Assembly: GCA_900466575.1 (NCBI GenBank)
Contig: UBMP01000012.1
Coordinates: 294,442 to 358,441 of the forward strand
Source: Hyphomicrobiales bacterium
Lineage (GTDB): Bacteria; Pseudomonadota; Alphaproteobacteria; Rhizobiales; Rhizobiaceae
Length of the DNA: 64,000 bases
Reading direction: 5' to 3'
In this document: piece by piece, positions 1-9,651 of the stretch
Position numbering within the stretch: the stretch's first letter is position 1
Layout of the letters: the number at the start of each line of letters is the position of its first letter
The notes under the pieces: generated by a model
What the model was told of the DNA's origin: nothing
What the model saw: only the letters and a program-made list of their open reading frames with translations
Database searches by the model: none
Translations under genes and position numbers: made by a program

Positions 1-344
1 GTGATCACGGGCCGGATGAGCCCCGCGCCCATCTCGACCGCCTTCTGGATGAGATAGTCCATGCGTCCCGTCTTCAGCGGCGCGAAGAGGTAATGCAGAT
101 CGGGAAGCGGCGGCTGTGGACGTGTCTGCTCTGTCGGTTTCAGCACGATCTTCTTGCGGCTCGGATAGTGGATCGTCGCCTTCCACTCGCCGTCGCGGCC
201 GTTGAACAGAAGGACCTCCGCTCCGTCTTCCATCCTGAGGACGTTGCAGAGATAGTTGAACTGATCGGCGTTCGCGGTGATCTCGCTTGCCGGCGAAAGG
301 GCGGCTTCTACAAACAGACGCTGCATACGAAAGTTGGCACGCAT
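1..344 (-). CDS. rsmE: 16S rRNA (uracil-1498-N3)-methyltransferase RsmE, 5' part only
   Basis: RsmE methylates N3 of U1498 in 16S rRNA using S-adenosylmethionine. About 114 codons of the N-terminus are present and the gene runs off the left edge. The start is the ATG at 344, with AGGAA about six bases upstream. The visible protein begins [16 protein letters not shown] and carries the N-terminal PUA-like part of the family: a [10 protein letters not shown] segment, a [10 protein letters not shown] segment, and the start of the SPOUT domain with [21 protein letters not shown]. The AdoMet-binding knot lies outside the window, so activity cannot be judged. The family call is firm and the gene is only truncated by the window. 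Confidence 0.9.
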   Translation of the reverse strand, partial: MRANFRMQRLFVEAALSPASEITANADQFNYLCNVLRMEDGAEVLLFNGRDGEWKATIHYPSRKKIVLKPTEQTRPQPPLPDLHYLFAPLKTGRMDYLIQKAVEMGAGLIRPVI

Positions 345-352
345 GGGAATTC

Positions 353-1861
353 CTACGCGGAGAGCAGCGCCAGCATTTTGTAAATGGCGGCTGCGAGAAG
401 TGCTGCGACGGGCACGGTGACGACCCAGGCTGCGATAATGGTGAGGAAATGTGATCGGCGCACCAGATAGCGCCGCCGCGCTTCTTCCGGCGTGGCCTTC
501 CGCTTTGGCTTGACGACATCGTTTTCGCCGGCCCGCATCGCGATATAGGCGGCACGGCGCTTGGAGTTCTGCATATACCATTCGCGGAAGAAGCCGACGC
601 CGAAGACGCTGCCGATGGCGATGTGCGTGGAACTGACAGGTAGGCCGAACCACGAGGCGACCAGCACGGTCACCGCAGCGGAAATGGCGACACAAAAGGC
701 GCGAATGGGATTGAGCCGCGTAATCTGCTTGCCGACGATCAGGATGAGCCTCGGCCCGAAGAGCAGAATCCCCGCCGAGATTCCGAACGCGCCAATCGTC
801 ATCACCCAAAGCGGAATGCTGACCGTGTCGGTCAGACCGCTGGAGGAGGTCGCATGCACAATGGCCGAGAGCGGGCCGATGGCGTTCGAGACGTCATTGG
901 CCCCATGCGCGAAGGACAGCAGCGCTGCCGAGAAGACAAGCGGCAACCGAAAGAGTTTGCGCAGCGACAGGTTGCGGTTCTCAAGGCCGATGGCCCGCTG
1001 GCGGATCACCGGGATAGAGGCGGCCCATGTCGCAATGCCAATGACAAGGCCGGCTGCAAGTGCCTCTTTCAGCGTGATGTTGACCACATTCTCAAGCCCC
1101 TTGAAGGCAAGATAGGCCATAAACGAACCACTCATGACGCCGAGCAGGACGGGAAGCCATGTCACGGCCGCCGCGATCTTGTTCTGCCGATAAACAATGA
1201 ACTCGTAGATGAAGGCGAGAAAGCCAGCCGCAATCACGCCACTGATCAAGGGGGAGAGCACCCAGCTCAGCGTGATTTCCCGCATGGCGCTCCAGGATAT
1301 GGCCGAAAAGCCGGCAGCCGCCACGCCGGCGCCGAGGACCCCGCCGACGATCGCATGCGTGGTCGAGACAGGTGCATTCAGCCAGGTGGCAAGATTGACC
1401 GACAGCGCCGCTGCCAGGAGGGCCGAGAGCATGACCCAGATGAACACGTCGCCGCTCGGCATGGAGCCGCCCTGCACGATGCCGCTGGAGATCGTCCTGA
1501 CGACCTCGCCGCCAGCAAGCAATGCGCCCGCGGCATCGAAAACGGCGGCAATCACCAGGGCTTGGACCATCGTCATCGCCTTGGCGCCGACCGCAGCACC
1601 CACGTTGTTGGTCACGTCGTTGGCGCCGATGTTCATGGCCATGTAAGCGCCGAGGGTCGCGCCGGCGATGATGCCGATGGCACCCGGGCTGTTGCCGACA
1701 TAGAGGCTGGAGAGCAGGCCGGCAAGCACGAGAAAGATCAGGCCTGCAGCCGGACGCACCAGGCCGCGGGCGACGAACTGGCCTGCTTCCTCAAGATAGG
1801 TGAATTTGCCGAGGTCCTTGTCGACCGTCGATCGACCCGGTACCTGCCGTCTTCTTGCCAT
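353..1861 (-). CDS. PiT-family inorganic phosphate transporter
   Basis: Predicted low-affinity, cation-coupled phosphate permease of the inner membrane, 502 residues. Both halves of the internally duplicated PiT fold are visible. The signature GANDV occurs at about residues 79-83 (followed by TNNVG) and again at about 320-324 (followed by SNAIG). Each half also has a PVSTTH or PVSSTH loop, near residues 164 and 408. Many hydrophobic segments span the protein. A hydrophilic N-terminal extension of about 30 residues precedes the first membrane segment. No DUF47 (PhoU-like) partner is adjacent, although many rhizobial pit genes have one. It is transcribed toward rsmE with an 8-base gap. The ATG at 1861 gives the full family length. 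Confidence 0.92.
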   Translation of the reverse strand: MARRRQVPGRSTVDKDLGKFTYLEEAGQFVARGLVRPAAGLIFLVLAGLLSSLYVGNSPGAIGIIAGATLGAYMAMNIGANDVTNNVGAAVGAKAMTMVQALVIAAVFDAAGALLAGGEVVRTISSGIVQGGSMPSGDVFIWVMLSALLAAALSVNLATWLNAPVSTTHAIVGGVLGAGVAAAGFSAISWSAMREITLSWVLSPLISGVIAAGFLAFIYEFIVYRQNKIAAAVTWLPVLLGVMSGSFMAYLAFKGLENVVNITLKEALAAGLVIGIATWAASIPVIRQRAIGLENRNLSLRKLFRLPLVFSAALLSFAHGANDVSNAIGPLSAIVHATSSSGLTDTVSIPLWVMTIGAFGISAGILLFGPRLILIVGKQITRLNPIRAFCVAISAAVTVLVASWFGLPVSSTHIAIGSVFGVGFFREWYMQNSKRRAAYIAMRAGENDVVKPKRKATPEEARRRYLVRRSHFLTIIAAWVVTVPVAALLAAAIYKMLALLSA

Positions 1862-1978
1862 GGCTCACGTGGCGCACGACAGATCGTCTGGGTCGTCCGC
1901 GCTCCCGCCCGCTATTTATCGGGCGATGGTGCCGAGAGCAACCGTCAGATGACGTAGAACCATGCGGTCCGTGGTTGA

Positions 1979-2572
1979 TCAACCGTTCGCTGACGGTCGG
2001 AACATGGAGTGTTGTTCGAATTCGCGGATAAGCGCCTTGAGACCCGCTTCATCCACTCGCGACGCGGCCTCTTCGCAGGAGAACCAGGCCATCTCGCGCT
2101 GGCCCTTTTCCTTGTAGTTATTGGCAAAGCCGCTGACCTTGAGGGCATGAACCTGCACCTTGCACGGAATTTCAAATCCGCAGTCCAGACCCTTCATGTA
2201 GCTGTATGTCCCGAGAGGCTTAACGTCTGCCTTGCCCTTCACACCTGCCTCCTCATAGGCCTCGCGCTCGGCGACCGCATGAGCGAGCTTGCCGTTCATC
2301 GGCCAACCCTTTGGAATGACCCATCGACCCGTTCCGCGGCTGGTGATCAGCAGGATCTCCACACCGTTGTTGTCATCCTTCTTGCGGTAGCAGAGGGCAG
2401 CAAACTGCAGCCGCTCGGGACGGCGCATCATCAGACGGATTTCGGACGCAAGGCGTGTAACGACGTTCAATTTGTTGGATGACCTCACAGTTGATCTAGA
2501 AAGCATCGATTCACCCAATATAGGTGCGCCAGTCCGGTTTTGTACGACATTTTTGCGACAATCCCGGTTCAT
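1979..2572 (-). CDS. Nudix hydrolase
   Basis: Predicted pyrophosphohydrolase of 197 residues or slightly fewer. The Nudix box is readable as GWPMNGK followed by LAHAVAE and REAYEEAGV, which fits the consensus except that Lys stands where the first Glu normally is. WVIPKGWP just before the box, and the likeness to rhizobial diphosphoinositol-polyphosphate-like Nudix proteins, suggest a nucleoside diphosphate-X or dinucleoside polyphosphate substrate, but the substrate is unknown. The first about 22 residues look weakly coding, so an internal Met (for example MLSRST or MMRRPE) may be the true start. It stands alone between pit and a DUF4337 gene, all on the minus strand. Confidence 0.85.
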   Translation of the reverse strand: MNRDCRKNVVQNRTGAPILGESMLSRSTVRSSNKLNVVTRLASEIRLMMRRPERLQFAALCYRKKDDNNGVEILLITSRGTGRWVIPKGWPMNGKLAHAVAEREAYEEAGVKGKADVKPLGTYSYMKGLDCGFEIPCKVQVHALKVSGFANNYKEKGQREMAWFSCEEAASRVDEAGLKALIREFEQHSMFRPSANG

Positions 2573-2657
2573 TCACGAGAGTTGGGGATGCTGGTCTTCA
2601 ACCTTTGATCACAATGCGGTGGGAGCGGGACCATGCGCTTCTTCGACCACTCCAAGG

Positions 2658-3236
2658 TCAGCTGAGAAAACCGATCAGCACCTGAACGCTGTCATGAAGG
2701 CCCAGCCAGTTGTTAAAGCCGCCAACGCCGAAGACCACACCCGCAAGCCCGAAGACGGAGGCCACGCCATAGAGCCACTTCAGGCGGACCAGAGCTGTGA
2801 CGGCAAAGAGGGCCAGCGCGACGGAAAGCATGGCATCGGACAGATCGAACATGTCGTCGCGATTGTTGCCGGCATCATAATCCGCCTGCCGCGACTTGGC
2901 CTTGTCGGAGGCTTCCTGGGCGCGTGACTTGTAGAGATCTGCGGTCTTCTGCCAGGCTTCCAGAGCCTTGGCGCGATCAGGCGTATCCGGCTGTGTGATC
3001 TTCAATTGCTCGATGGCGAGTTCGACACCGAATTCGCGCTGACGACGGGCCTGATACTCGTTCCACAGATCCACCGACTCGGCCTGCGCCTTCTGCATCG
3101 CCTGGACGATATTGTCGTCCTTGATCTTGCTGACTGCCATGAAGGCCGAAAGCAGAGCCACGGCGAGCGCAATCGCATTGAAAAATCCGCGGTCGGAGCC
3201 GCCTTCGCCCGGCTCGGGCAGTTCCACGCCTTCCAT
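2658..3236 (-). CDS. DUF4337-like membrane protein
   Basis: A 192-residue protein resembling the DUF4337 family, function unknown. The ATG at 3236 (MEGVELPEPGEGG) was chosen because a GGGGA ribosome-binding site precedes it, and because the upstream in-frame stretch overlaps the neighbouring LysR gene and is not protein-like. One transmembrane segment lies near the N-terminus (NAIALAVALLSAFMAVS). A charged helical middle rich in Gln, Lys, Glu and Ala follows, possibly coiled coil (about residues 40-120). Two more hydrophobic segments are at the C-terminus. The layout suggests an inner-membrane protein with a cytoplasmic or periplasmic helical domain. Confidence 0.8.
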   Translation of the reverse strand: MEGVELPEPGEGGSDRGFFNAIALAVALLSAFMAVSKIKDDNIVQAMQKAQAESVDLWNEYQARRQREFGVELAIEQLKITQPDTPDRAKALEAWQKTADLYKSRAQEASDKAKSRQADYDAGNNRDDMFDLSDAMLSVALALFAVTALVRLKWLYGVASVFGLAGVVFGVGGFNNWLGLHDSVQVLIGFLS

Positions 3237-3324
3237 CGAAATCCCCGTTGTTTGAGCCGCGATTCGCGGTCTTCTTCCGGCGATGGATAGCAATCCGGCT
3301 ATGAACTGCCAAGCAGTGGCGGCG

Positions 3325-4221
3325 TCACCCCTCCCAATAAGGTCTCGGGCCGTAAAGCCCGGCGAGGTAATCGATGAACAGCCTGACCTTGGCCGGCAGG
3401 AATTCCCGGCTGGGATAAACCGCAGAAAGCGCCACATTCTTCGGCGCTTCGAGGAAGGGCAAAACCGGCACGAGCTTGCCACTTTTCAACTCCGGACCGA
3501 CATCCCAGGTGGAGCGCAGCGCGATGCCGAGCCCGGCAATGACGGCCTCCCGAATGACTTCCGACGAATTGGTCACAAGCGGCCCCTGCGGTCGATAGAT
3601 CACCGGCCCATCCGGCCCTTCCAGCCGCCACGTATCGTTGTTGTGCGGGGCCAGGCAGATATGCCGGTCGAGATCGGTCAACGTTTGTGGCATCCCATGC
3701 GCGGCAACATAGTCGGGGCTGGCGCAGAGCAGCCGGCGCACCGGCGCAAGCCGTCGGGCGACGAGGCTGGAATCGGTGAGTTCGCCGATGCGGATCGCAA
3801 GATCGTACCCCCCGGCGACGAGATCGATGAACTCATCCGAAAGCGTCAGGTTGATCGTGATCCCTGCATTGGCTTGCATGAAGGGCTTCAGATGCGGCGC
3901 GACATGCATCCGGCCGAAGGAGGTGGGGGCGGAAATCTTCAGTGTGCCCCGCGCTTCCTCAGTGCGACCCGCGATGAAGGCTTCCGCATCCTCGATCCCG
4001 GCGAGGATCGCCTCAATGCGGATGAGGAAGCCTTGGCCTGACTCCGTCAGTGACAATTGCCGCGTCGTGCGCTGGAAAAGCCGCGTCCCCAATCGCTCCT
4101 CTAGATGCTTGATCCGCTTGGAAACGACCGCCGGCGAGAGGCCGAGTTCACGTCCCGCGGCCGACATGCTCAACGAGCGCGCCACATGCGCGAATATCTC
4201 CAGATCCTCCAGCCGCGTCAT
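3325..4221 (-). CDS. LysR-family transcriptional regulator
   Basis: A 298-residue LysR regulator. The ATG at 4221 is chosen because GGAGGAG sits immediately upstream. The N-terminal winged helix-turn-helix is clear: LEDLEIFAHVARSLSMSAAG, then LGLSPAVVSKRIKHLEERLG, then LFQRTTRQLSLTESG. The remaining about 210 residues match the substrate-binding co-inducer domain, with a C-terminus (FIDYLAGLYGPRPYWEG) typical of the CrgA/YhjC-like LysR group. It is divergent from the glycolate oxidase genes with 127 bases between, so it may regulate glcDEF. That is inferred from position only. Confidence 0.9.
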   Translation of the reverse strand: MTRLEDLEIFAHVARSLSMSAAGRELGLSPAVVSKRIKHLEERLGTRLFQRTTRQLSLTESGQGFLIRIEAILAGIEDAEAFIAGRTEEARGTLKISAPTSFGRMHVAPHLKPFMQANAGITINLTLSDEFIDLVAGGYDLAIRIGELTDSSLVARRLAPVRRLLCASPDYVAAHGMPQTLTDLDRHICLAPHNNDTWRLEGPDGPVIYRPQGPLVTNSSEVIREAVIAGLGIALRSTWDVGPELKSGKLVPVLPFLEAPKNVALSAVYPSREFLPAKVRLFIDYLAGLYGPRPYWEG

Positions 4222-4348
4222 GGCTCCTCCGTTGAAAATCGTTCTGATTATCTCCTCGAGGGAAAAAGTTATTAGCATTTCGCCGCGCTTGCGCAAGCGG
4301 CAGGCGAGGGGCTAGATTCCGCGTCACAAGTCAAAGCGGGAGGAAACC

Positions 4349-5782
4349 ATGAGCGGAGCGATTGCCCTGAAGGCGCCGGACCCGGCGATCCTGTCGCGAC
4401 GCGAGCAAATCATTGCCGACCTCGCCGATTTCCTGCCCCCCGGCACGATCATTTCGTCCGAGCGTGAGCTGAAACCCTTCGAAACGGACGGCTTCATCGC
4501 CTATCGCCGCATGCCGCTCGCCGTCGCGCTGCCGCGCACCACGGACGAGGTTGCCGCCATTCTCAAATATTGCGCCAAATACAAGGTTCCGGTCGTGCCG
4601 CGCGGGGCGGGCACGTCGCTCTCCGGCGGCGCGATCCCGCAGGAAGATGCGGTCGTCATCGCGCTCACCCGCATGAACCGCATTCTGGAAGTCGACTACC
4701 CCAACCGCTGCGCCCGCGTGCAGGCCGGCGTGACCAATCTGGCGATTTCGGAAGCCGTTTCGGCGGATGGCTTCTTCTATGCGCCGGACCCGAGTTCGCA
4801 GCTTGCCTGCACCATCGGCGGCAATATCGGCATGAATTCCGGTGGCGCGCATTGCCTGAAATATGGCGTGACGACCAACAATCTGCTGGGCGTCAAGATG
4901 GTGATGTTCGACGGCACGGTGATCGAGCTGGGTGGCAAGGCGCTCGACGCCAGCGGCTACGATCTGCTCGGCATCGTCTGCGGCTCGGAAGGCCAGCTCG
5001 GCATCGTCACGGAAGCGACCGTGCGGCTGATCGCCAAGCCGGAAGGCCAGCGCCCTGTGCTCTTCGGCTTCGAGACCTCGGAAGGCGCGAGCGCCTGCGT
5101 GACCGATGTCATCGCCGCCGGCCTCATTCCCGTGGCCATTGAATTCATGGACAAGCCGGCCATCGAAATCTGCGAGGCCTTTGCGCATGCCGGTTACCCG
5201 CTGGATGTCGAGGCGCTGCTGATCGTCGAGGTCGAGGGGTCCGAAGCCGAGATGGACGCGATGCTCAAAGCCATCATCGAGATCGCCCGCCGCCATGGCG
5301 TGAAGACGGTGAAGGAATGCCAGTCAGCGACGGAAGCCGCCCTTATCTGGAAGGGCCGCAAATCCGCCTTCGGCGCGACCGGCCGAATTGCCGACTATAT
5401 CTGCATGGACGGCACCGTGCCGCTGTCGCAGCTCACCAATGTTCTGCGCGGCACGGCCGAGATCGTCGCCCGCCACGGTCTGCGCGTCGCCAATGTCTTC
5501 CATGCCGGCGATGGAAACATGCATCCGCTGATCCTCTACAACATCAACGACCCGGAGGAGGCGCGCCGCGCCGAAGAGGCCGGCAACGATATCCTGAAAC
5601 TCTGCGTCGATGCCGGCGGCTGCCTGACCGGCGAACACGGCGTCGGCATCGAGAAACGCGACCTGATGACCCACCAATATTCGAAAGCCGATCTCGACCA
5701 GCAGATGGCCGTCCGCGCCGCCTTCGACCCGGATTGGCTGCTCAATCCCTCCAAGGTCTTCCCATTGGAAGGACGCGCCTGA
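4349..5782 (+). CDS. glcD: Glycolate oxidase FAD subunit GlcD
   Basis: Large FAD-binding subunit of glycolate oxidase, which oxidises glycolate to glyoxylate. The protein has 477 residues. The FAD-binding type 4 domain shows PVVPRGAGTSLSGGAIP at about 81-97 and ACTIGGNIGMNSGGAH at about 153-168. The C-terminal FAD-linked oxidase domain shows NVFHAGDGNMHPL near 385 and TGEHGVGIEKRD near 428. GGAGG precedes the ATG. It is the first gene of glcD-glcE-(small membrane gene)-glcF and its stop is almost joined to glcE. A D-lactate dehydrogenase paralogue is possible in principle, but the three-subunit cluster favours GlcD. Confidence 0.95.
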   Translation: MSGAIALKAPDPAILSRREQIIADLADFLPPGTIISSERELKPFETDGFIAYRRMPLAVALPRTTDEVAAILKYCAKYKVPVVPRGAGTSLSGGAIPQEDAVVIALTRMNRILEVDYPNRCARVQAGVTNLAISEAVSADGFFYAPDPSSQLACTIGGNIGMNSGGAHCLKYGVTTNNLLGVKMVMFDGTVIELGGKALDASGYDLLGIVCGSEGQLGIVTEATVRLIAKPEGQRPVLFGFETSEGASACVTDVIAAGLIPVAIEFMDKPAIEICEAFAHAGYPLDVEALLIVEVEGSEAEMDAMLKAIIEIARRHGVKTVKECQSATEAALIWKGRKSAFGATGRIADYICMDGTVPLSQLTNVLRGTAEIVARHGLRVANVFHAGDGNMHPLILYNINDPEEARRAEEAGNDILKLCVDAGGCLTGEHGVGIEKRDLMTHQYSKADLDQQMAVRAAFDPDWLLNPSKVFPLEGRA

Positions 5783-5783
5783 C

Positions 5784-6986
5784 ATGGCAGACATCTACGA
5801 GCCCGAGAGCGAGGCCGATGCCGCCGCGATGATCGCCGACGCCGCGCAAGCGGGCAGGGCGCTCGCCATTTCCGGCGGCAACACCCGCGCCGGCTTCGGC
5901 CAGAAGGTCGACGGTGCGGCCTTCACCTCGAAGCGCCTCCGGGGCATCACGGCCTATAACCCGTCCGAAATGACCCTGACGGCGCTGGCGGGCACGCCCG
6001 TCGCCGAAATCGAGGCGGAACTGGCCGAGAACGGCCAGATGATGGCCTTTGAGCCCGCCGACCATCGCATGATGATGGGCACGGAAGGCGTGCCGACCAT
6101 AGGCGGCCTCTTCGCCACCAACACATCCGGCCCCCGCCGCTTTGTCTCGGGTGCTGCCCGCGACAACCTGCTCGGCATCCGCTTCGTCAATGGCGCGGGC
6201 GAACTCGTGAAATCCGGCGGCCGCGTGATGAAAAACGTCACCGGCCTCGACCTCGTCAAGCTCCTCGCCGGCTCCTACGGCACGCTCGGCTTCCTCACCG
6301 AAGTCACCTTCAAGGTGCTGCCGGTGCCGCGCGCCGAGGCCACCGTCGTCGTCTCCGGTCTCAACGATGCCGAAGCGGCCATCGCCATGTCGGCCGCTCT
6401 TGCTACCTCCTGCGAGGTCTCCGGCGCGGCGCATCTGCCGGAAAGCGTGCGCTGGCTTTTCGGCCAGAACGGTCTGCCCGACGGCCCCGCCACTCTGCTG
6501 CGCATCGAAGGCGTCGAGGCCTCCGTCGCCGACCGCGTCAACCGCCTGAAGCCCTTCCTGCAACGCTATGGCGCGGTGAGCCAGATCGACCAGGGCGACA
6601 GCCAGCAGATCTGGCGCGAAATCCGCGATGTCACGCCTTTCTCCGAAGACGGCTCCTGCAAGCCGCTCTGGCGCATCTCCTGCGCGCCCTCCGCCGGCCA
6701 TCAATTGCTGGCAGCGCTCCGCCTCGAAACCGGTGTCAACGCCTTCTTCGACTGGCAGGGCGGCCTCGTCTGGATGCAGATGGAGGGCGACGGCGAAGCT
6801 GACATGATCCGGGCCTATCTCAAGCGCCTGGGCGGCGGGCATGCGACGCTGATCCGGGCTCGGGAGCAGGTTCGGGCTGTAACATCAGCCTTTGAGCCGC
6901 AGGAGAAGGGCGTCGCGGTGCTTTCTGCTGCCGTGAAGGCTAAGCTCGATCCGAAGGGTATTTTCAATCCGGGGCGGATGGGGTGA
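5784..6986 (+). CDS. glcE: Glycolate oxidase FAD-binding subunit GlcE
   Basis: Second FAD-binding subunit of glycolate oxidase, 400 residues, starting one base after the glcD stop, which implies translational coupling. The shortened FAD-binding fold is seen as ALAISGGNTRAGFGQ near 29-43 and GVPTIGGLFATNTSGPRR near 98-115, followed by GGRVMKNVTGLDLVKLLAGS. The end KLDPKGIFNPGRMG is the usual terminus of GlcE and GlcD proteins. It would sit with GlcD and the iron-sulfur subunit GlcF at the inner membrane. Confidence 0.94.
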   Translation: MADIYEPESEADAAAMIADAAQAGRALAISGGNTRAGFGQKVDGAAFTSKRLRGITAYNPSEMTLTALAGTPVAEIEAELAENGQMMAFEPADHRMMMGTEGVPTIGGLFATNTSGPRRFVSGAARDNLLGIRFVNGAGELVKSGGRVMKNVTGLDLVKLLAGSYGTLGFLTEVTFKVLPVPRAEATVVVSGLNDAEAAIAMSAALATSCEVSGAAHLPESVRWLFGQNGLPDGPATLLRIEGVEASVADRVNRLKPFLQRYGAVSQIDQGDSQQIWREIRDVTPFSEDGSCKPLWRISCAPSAGHQLLAALRLETGVNAFFDWQGGLVWMQMEGDGEADMIRAYLKRLGGGHATLIRAREQVRAVTSAFEPQEKGVAVLSAAVKAKLDPKGIFNPGRMG

Positions 6987-7016
6987 TGCCGCTCGCGATC
7001 TCAAAGGGGACATACA

Positions 7017-7388
7017 ATGTCTGATCTGCAAAACAACACGCCGGACGCGTCCGGCTATCTCGAGCCCGGCAAGGGCAATGTGCAACTGGTCTATGTGCTC
7101 TATCTTGCCGGCTTTGTGATCGGCATCACGCCGCTGGTTGGCCTCGTCTTTGCCTATATCAATCGCGGTAAGGTCGGCGGCATTTATGACAGCCATTACA
7201 CCTATGCCATCCGCACCTTCTGGATCGGCTGCCTCTACAGCCTCATTTCGCTGATCCTGACCTTCCTGTTCATCGGCATTCTCGGCTTCATCGCCACCGC
7301 CGTCTGGTCCATCGTCCGTTGCGTCATCGGCCTGCAGCAGGTCAGCCGCGGCGAACCGATTTCGAACCCGCAAAGCTGGCTGCTCTAA
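7017..7388 (+). CDS. Small DUF4870-like membrane protein within the glc cluster
   Basis: A 123-residue protein with three hydrophobic segments: about residues 26-50, 69-88 and 88-105, the last two nearly continuous. It has an N-terminal soluble tail and a conserved-looking loop, YINRGKVGGIYDSHYTYAIRTFW. This pattern fits DUF4870-type rhizobial membrane proteins of unknown function. AAAGGGGA precedes the ATG. It lies between glcE and glcF in the same direction, with gaps of 30 and 22 bases, so it is probably co-transcribed. A role in glycolate oxidase assembly or uptake would be speculation. Confidence 0.8.
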   Translation: MSDLQNNTPDASGYLEPGKGNVQLVYVLYLAGFVIGITPLVGLVFAYINRGKVGGIYDSHYTYAIRTFWIGCLYSLISLILTFLFIGILGFIATAVWSIVRCVIGLQQVSRGEPISNPQSWLL

Positions 7389-7410
7389 TCAATCAAGGAC
7401 AGATGTTACC

Positions 7411-8685
7411 GTGCAGACCAATTTCACGCTCGCCCAGCTTGCCGACCCGAAGACCGCCGAGGCGGAAAGCATCGTGCGCAAATGCGTGCATTGCGGGCTC
7501 TGCACGGCCACCTGTCCGACCTATGTCACGCTTGGCAACGAGCTCGACAGCCCGCGCGGGCGCATCTATCTGATCAAGGACATGTTCGAGAACGGCCGCG
7601 ATGCCGATGCCGAGACGGCGCTGCATGTCGACCGCTGTCTGTCCTGCCTCTCCTGCACCTCGACCTGTCCGTCGGGCGTCGACTACATGCACCTGATCGA
7701 CCTCGCGCGCGAGCATGTCGAGAAGACCTATGACCGGCCGCTCGCCGACCGGCTCGCGCGGGGCGTGCTGGCTTGGGTTCTGCCTTATCCGGGCCGCTTC
7801 CGGCTGGCCCTGAAGGCCGCAAAGTTCGGCCAGCCTTTCGCAGGACTAATGAAGAAACTGCCGCTCATCCGCGCCTTCGGTCATATGCTCGACCTCGCGC
7901 CCCATCACGTGCCGCCGAAAAGCAGTTTTGCCGAAGCGGGACGCTATGCGCCTAAGGGGACGCCACGCGCTCGCGTCGCCATGCTGTCCGGCTGCGCCCA
8001 GCCGGTGCTGAAGCCGGAGATCAACGAAGCGACGATCAAGCTTCTGAACAGTCTCGGCGTCGAGGTCGTTATTGCTGAGGGCGAAACCTGCTGCGGTTCG
8101 CTGACCCATCACATGGGCCGCGAGGAGCAGGCGCTCGCCTCGGCACGCCGGACGATCGACGCCTGGAGCCGGGAGATCGAAAAGGGCGGGCTGGACGCCA
8201 TCATCATCACGGCCTCCGGCTGCGGCACGACGGTCAAGGATTACGGCCACATGCTCGCCCGCGACCCCGCCTATGCGGCCAAGGCCGCCCGCGTAGCGTC
8301 GCTCGCCAAGGACATCACCGAATATCTCTCCACCCTAGACCTGCCGCAATTGCCGGCCAATGGCCGCACGGTGGCCTATCACTCCGCCTGCTCGATGCAG
8401 CACGGCCAGAAGATCACCATGCTGCCGAAGCTTCTTCTGCAAAAGGCCGGCTACAAGGTAAAGGAACCGGCCGAAGGCCATCTCTGCTGCGGCTCCGCCG
8501 GCACCTATAACATGCTGCAGCCGGAGATTTCAGCCGAACTCAAGGCTCGCAAGGTCAAGAATATCGAGGCGACCAGGCCCGATCTCATCGCCACCGGCAA
8601 TATCGGCTGCATGACCCAGATCGGCACGGGCACGCGCATCCCGATCCGCCATACGGTGGAATTGCTGGCGGAGGCTTATGGGTGA
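7411..8685 (+). CDS. glcF: Glycolate oxidase iron-sulfur subunit GlcF
   Basis: Iron-sulfur subunit of glycolate oxidase, 424 residues, passing electrons from the flavin subunits. Two 4Fe-4S motifs are visible: CVHCGLCTATCP from Cys25 and CLSCLSCTSTCP from Cys76. Two CCG domains follow, marked by GETCCGSLTHH near 226 and GHLCCGSAGTYN near 357. The start is GTG at 7411, with AAGGA about eleven bases upstream. It closes the glc cluster and is followed by a hairpin at 8741-8769. Confidence 0.94.
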   Translation: MQTNFTLAQLADPKTAEAESIVRKCVHCGLCTATCPTYVTLGNELDSPRGRIYLIKDMFENGRDADAETALHVDRCLSCLSCTSTCPSGVDYMHLIDLAREHVEKTYDRPLADRLARGVLAWVLPYPGRFRLALKAAKFGQPFAGLMKKLPLIRAFGHMLDLAPHHVPPKSSFAEAGRYAPKGTPRARVAMLSGCAQPVLKPEINEATIKLLNSLGVEVVIAEGETCCGSLTHHMGREEQALASARRTIDAWSREIEKGGLDAIIITASGCGTTVKDYGHMLARDPAYAAKAARVASLAKDITEYLSTLDLPQLPANGRTVAYHSACSMQHGQKITMLPKLLLQKAGYKVKEPAEGHLCCGSAGTYNMLQPEISAELKARKVKNIEATRPDLIATGNIGCMTQIGTGTRIPIRHTVELLAEAYG

Positions 8686-8740
8686 TGGCCTTCTGAACGG
8701 GCTTAAGCTAATCCGGAGTTGCGCGGTGAAAGAGAACAAA

Positions 8741-8769
8741 ACCGCGCGCAAGCTGAACTCGCGCGCGGT
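8741..8769 (-). terminator. Rho-independent terminator for the L,D-transpeptidase gene
   Basis: Nine-base GC-rich arms (ACCGCGCGC and GCGCGCGGT) enclose an 11-base loop. On the minus strand the arms are followed by TTTTGTTCTCTTT, as expected downstream of the gene ending at 8797. On the plus strand A-rich sequence follows, so it may also slow transcription arriving from glcF. Confidence 0.75.
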
Positions 8770-8796
8770 CGAAAAACGAAAGCTTTATACCAGCGA

Positions 8797-9492
8797 TCAG
8801 CCGCCGAGCGCTGTGAACAGCGTCTTCAGGATATCCGTACCGCGGTCTTCCAGCACGATATTGCCCTGCTTGTTGCCGGGGCCGATGACGATGACCTTGG
8901 TGCCGACCGGCGCGCGCTTGTAAAGGTCCGTCACGTCCTCGTTCATCATGCGGATGCAGCCGGAGGACAGGTTCAGACCGATCGACCACGGCTGGTTGGT
9001 GCCGTGTATGCGGTAGCCGGAATCCCCGGCCTTGCCGAAGAGATAGAGGGCGCGCGCGCCAAGCGGGTTGTCCTTGCCGCCATCCATGCGGGCCGGCAGG
9101 TAGTGCCCCTTCTTTGCTTCGCGGGCGATCATTTCCTTCGGCGGGATCCATTCCGGCCATTCCGCCTTGCGGGCGACCTTCACGACGCCCGACCAGCCGA
9201 AGCCTTCACGGCCGACGCCGATGCCGTATCGGATCGCGCTCGATCCATCGAGCACGTAATAGAGGAACTTGTTGTTCGTATCGACGATGATCGTGCCGGG
9301 ACGTTCACTCGTCGCCAGGTGCACGACGTGGCGCTTGAACTTCTCGGGCACCTCACGGTTGATCTGCTTGAGATAGATGACGTCTTCGCTCTGCTGCGCC
9401 TTGCGGTGCTTGGTTTCCGCGTTTGCGGAAGCCGCTGGAATGACGACGGCGGCTGCGAGAAGCGCGCCGACCAGATACTTGATCCTGGACAT
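8797..9492 (-). CDS. L,D-transpeptidase (YkuD domain), copy 1
   Basis: Periplasmic peptidoglycan or outer-membrane-linking transpeptidase, 231 residues. A Sec signal peptide covers about residues 1-25 and ends ASANA. The YkuD catalytic motif is present, with His163 in RIHGTNQPWS and the nucleophile Cys179 in LSSGCIRM. The conserved PPKEMIAREAKKGH and NPLGARALYL segments precede it. Its neighbour at 9652 is a paralogue with the same core, so they look like a tandem duplication. The exact crosslink (3-3 or lipoprotein attachment) cannot be told from sequence. Confidence 0.92.
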   Translation of the reverse strand: MSRIKYLVGALLAAAVVIPAASANAETKHRKAQQSEDVIYLKQINREVPEKFKRHVVHLATSERPGTIIVDTNNKFLYYVLDGSSAIRYGIGVGREGFGWSGVVKVARKAEWPEWIPPKEMIAREAKKGHYLPARMDGGKDNPLGARALYLFGKAGDSGYRIHGTNQPWSIGLNLSSGCIRMMNEDVTDLYKRAPVGTKVIVIGPGNKQGNIVLEDRGTDILKTLFTALGG

Positions 9493-9582
9493 GTTGAATT
9501 CCCCAATTCTATGAATGCGAAGCTATCGCAGATTTCGCGGTTGGCAAGGCTAAAATAGGCCTTGCATTTGTTAAGAACGCAT

Positions 9583-9614
9583 AAAAAGGGCCTCCGTTGC
9601 ATCAACGGAAGCCC
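9583..9614 (-). terminator. Rho-independent terminator between the two L,D-transpeptidase genes
   Basis: The arms GGGCCTCCGTTG and CAACGGAAGCCC form a stem with one mismatch and a three-base loop. On the minus strand a CTTTTTAT tract follows, so this terminates the gene ending at 9652. Confidence 0.75.
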
Positions 9615-9651
9615 AATTTTTCTGGGTCTTTCGACCCGGTCGCTTTTATTC

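Noticed and set aside
854..1957. 367-codon open frame on the plus strand
   Set aside because: Antisense of the phosphate transporter, which shows the duplicated GANDV signatures.
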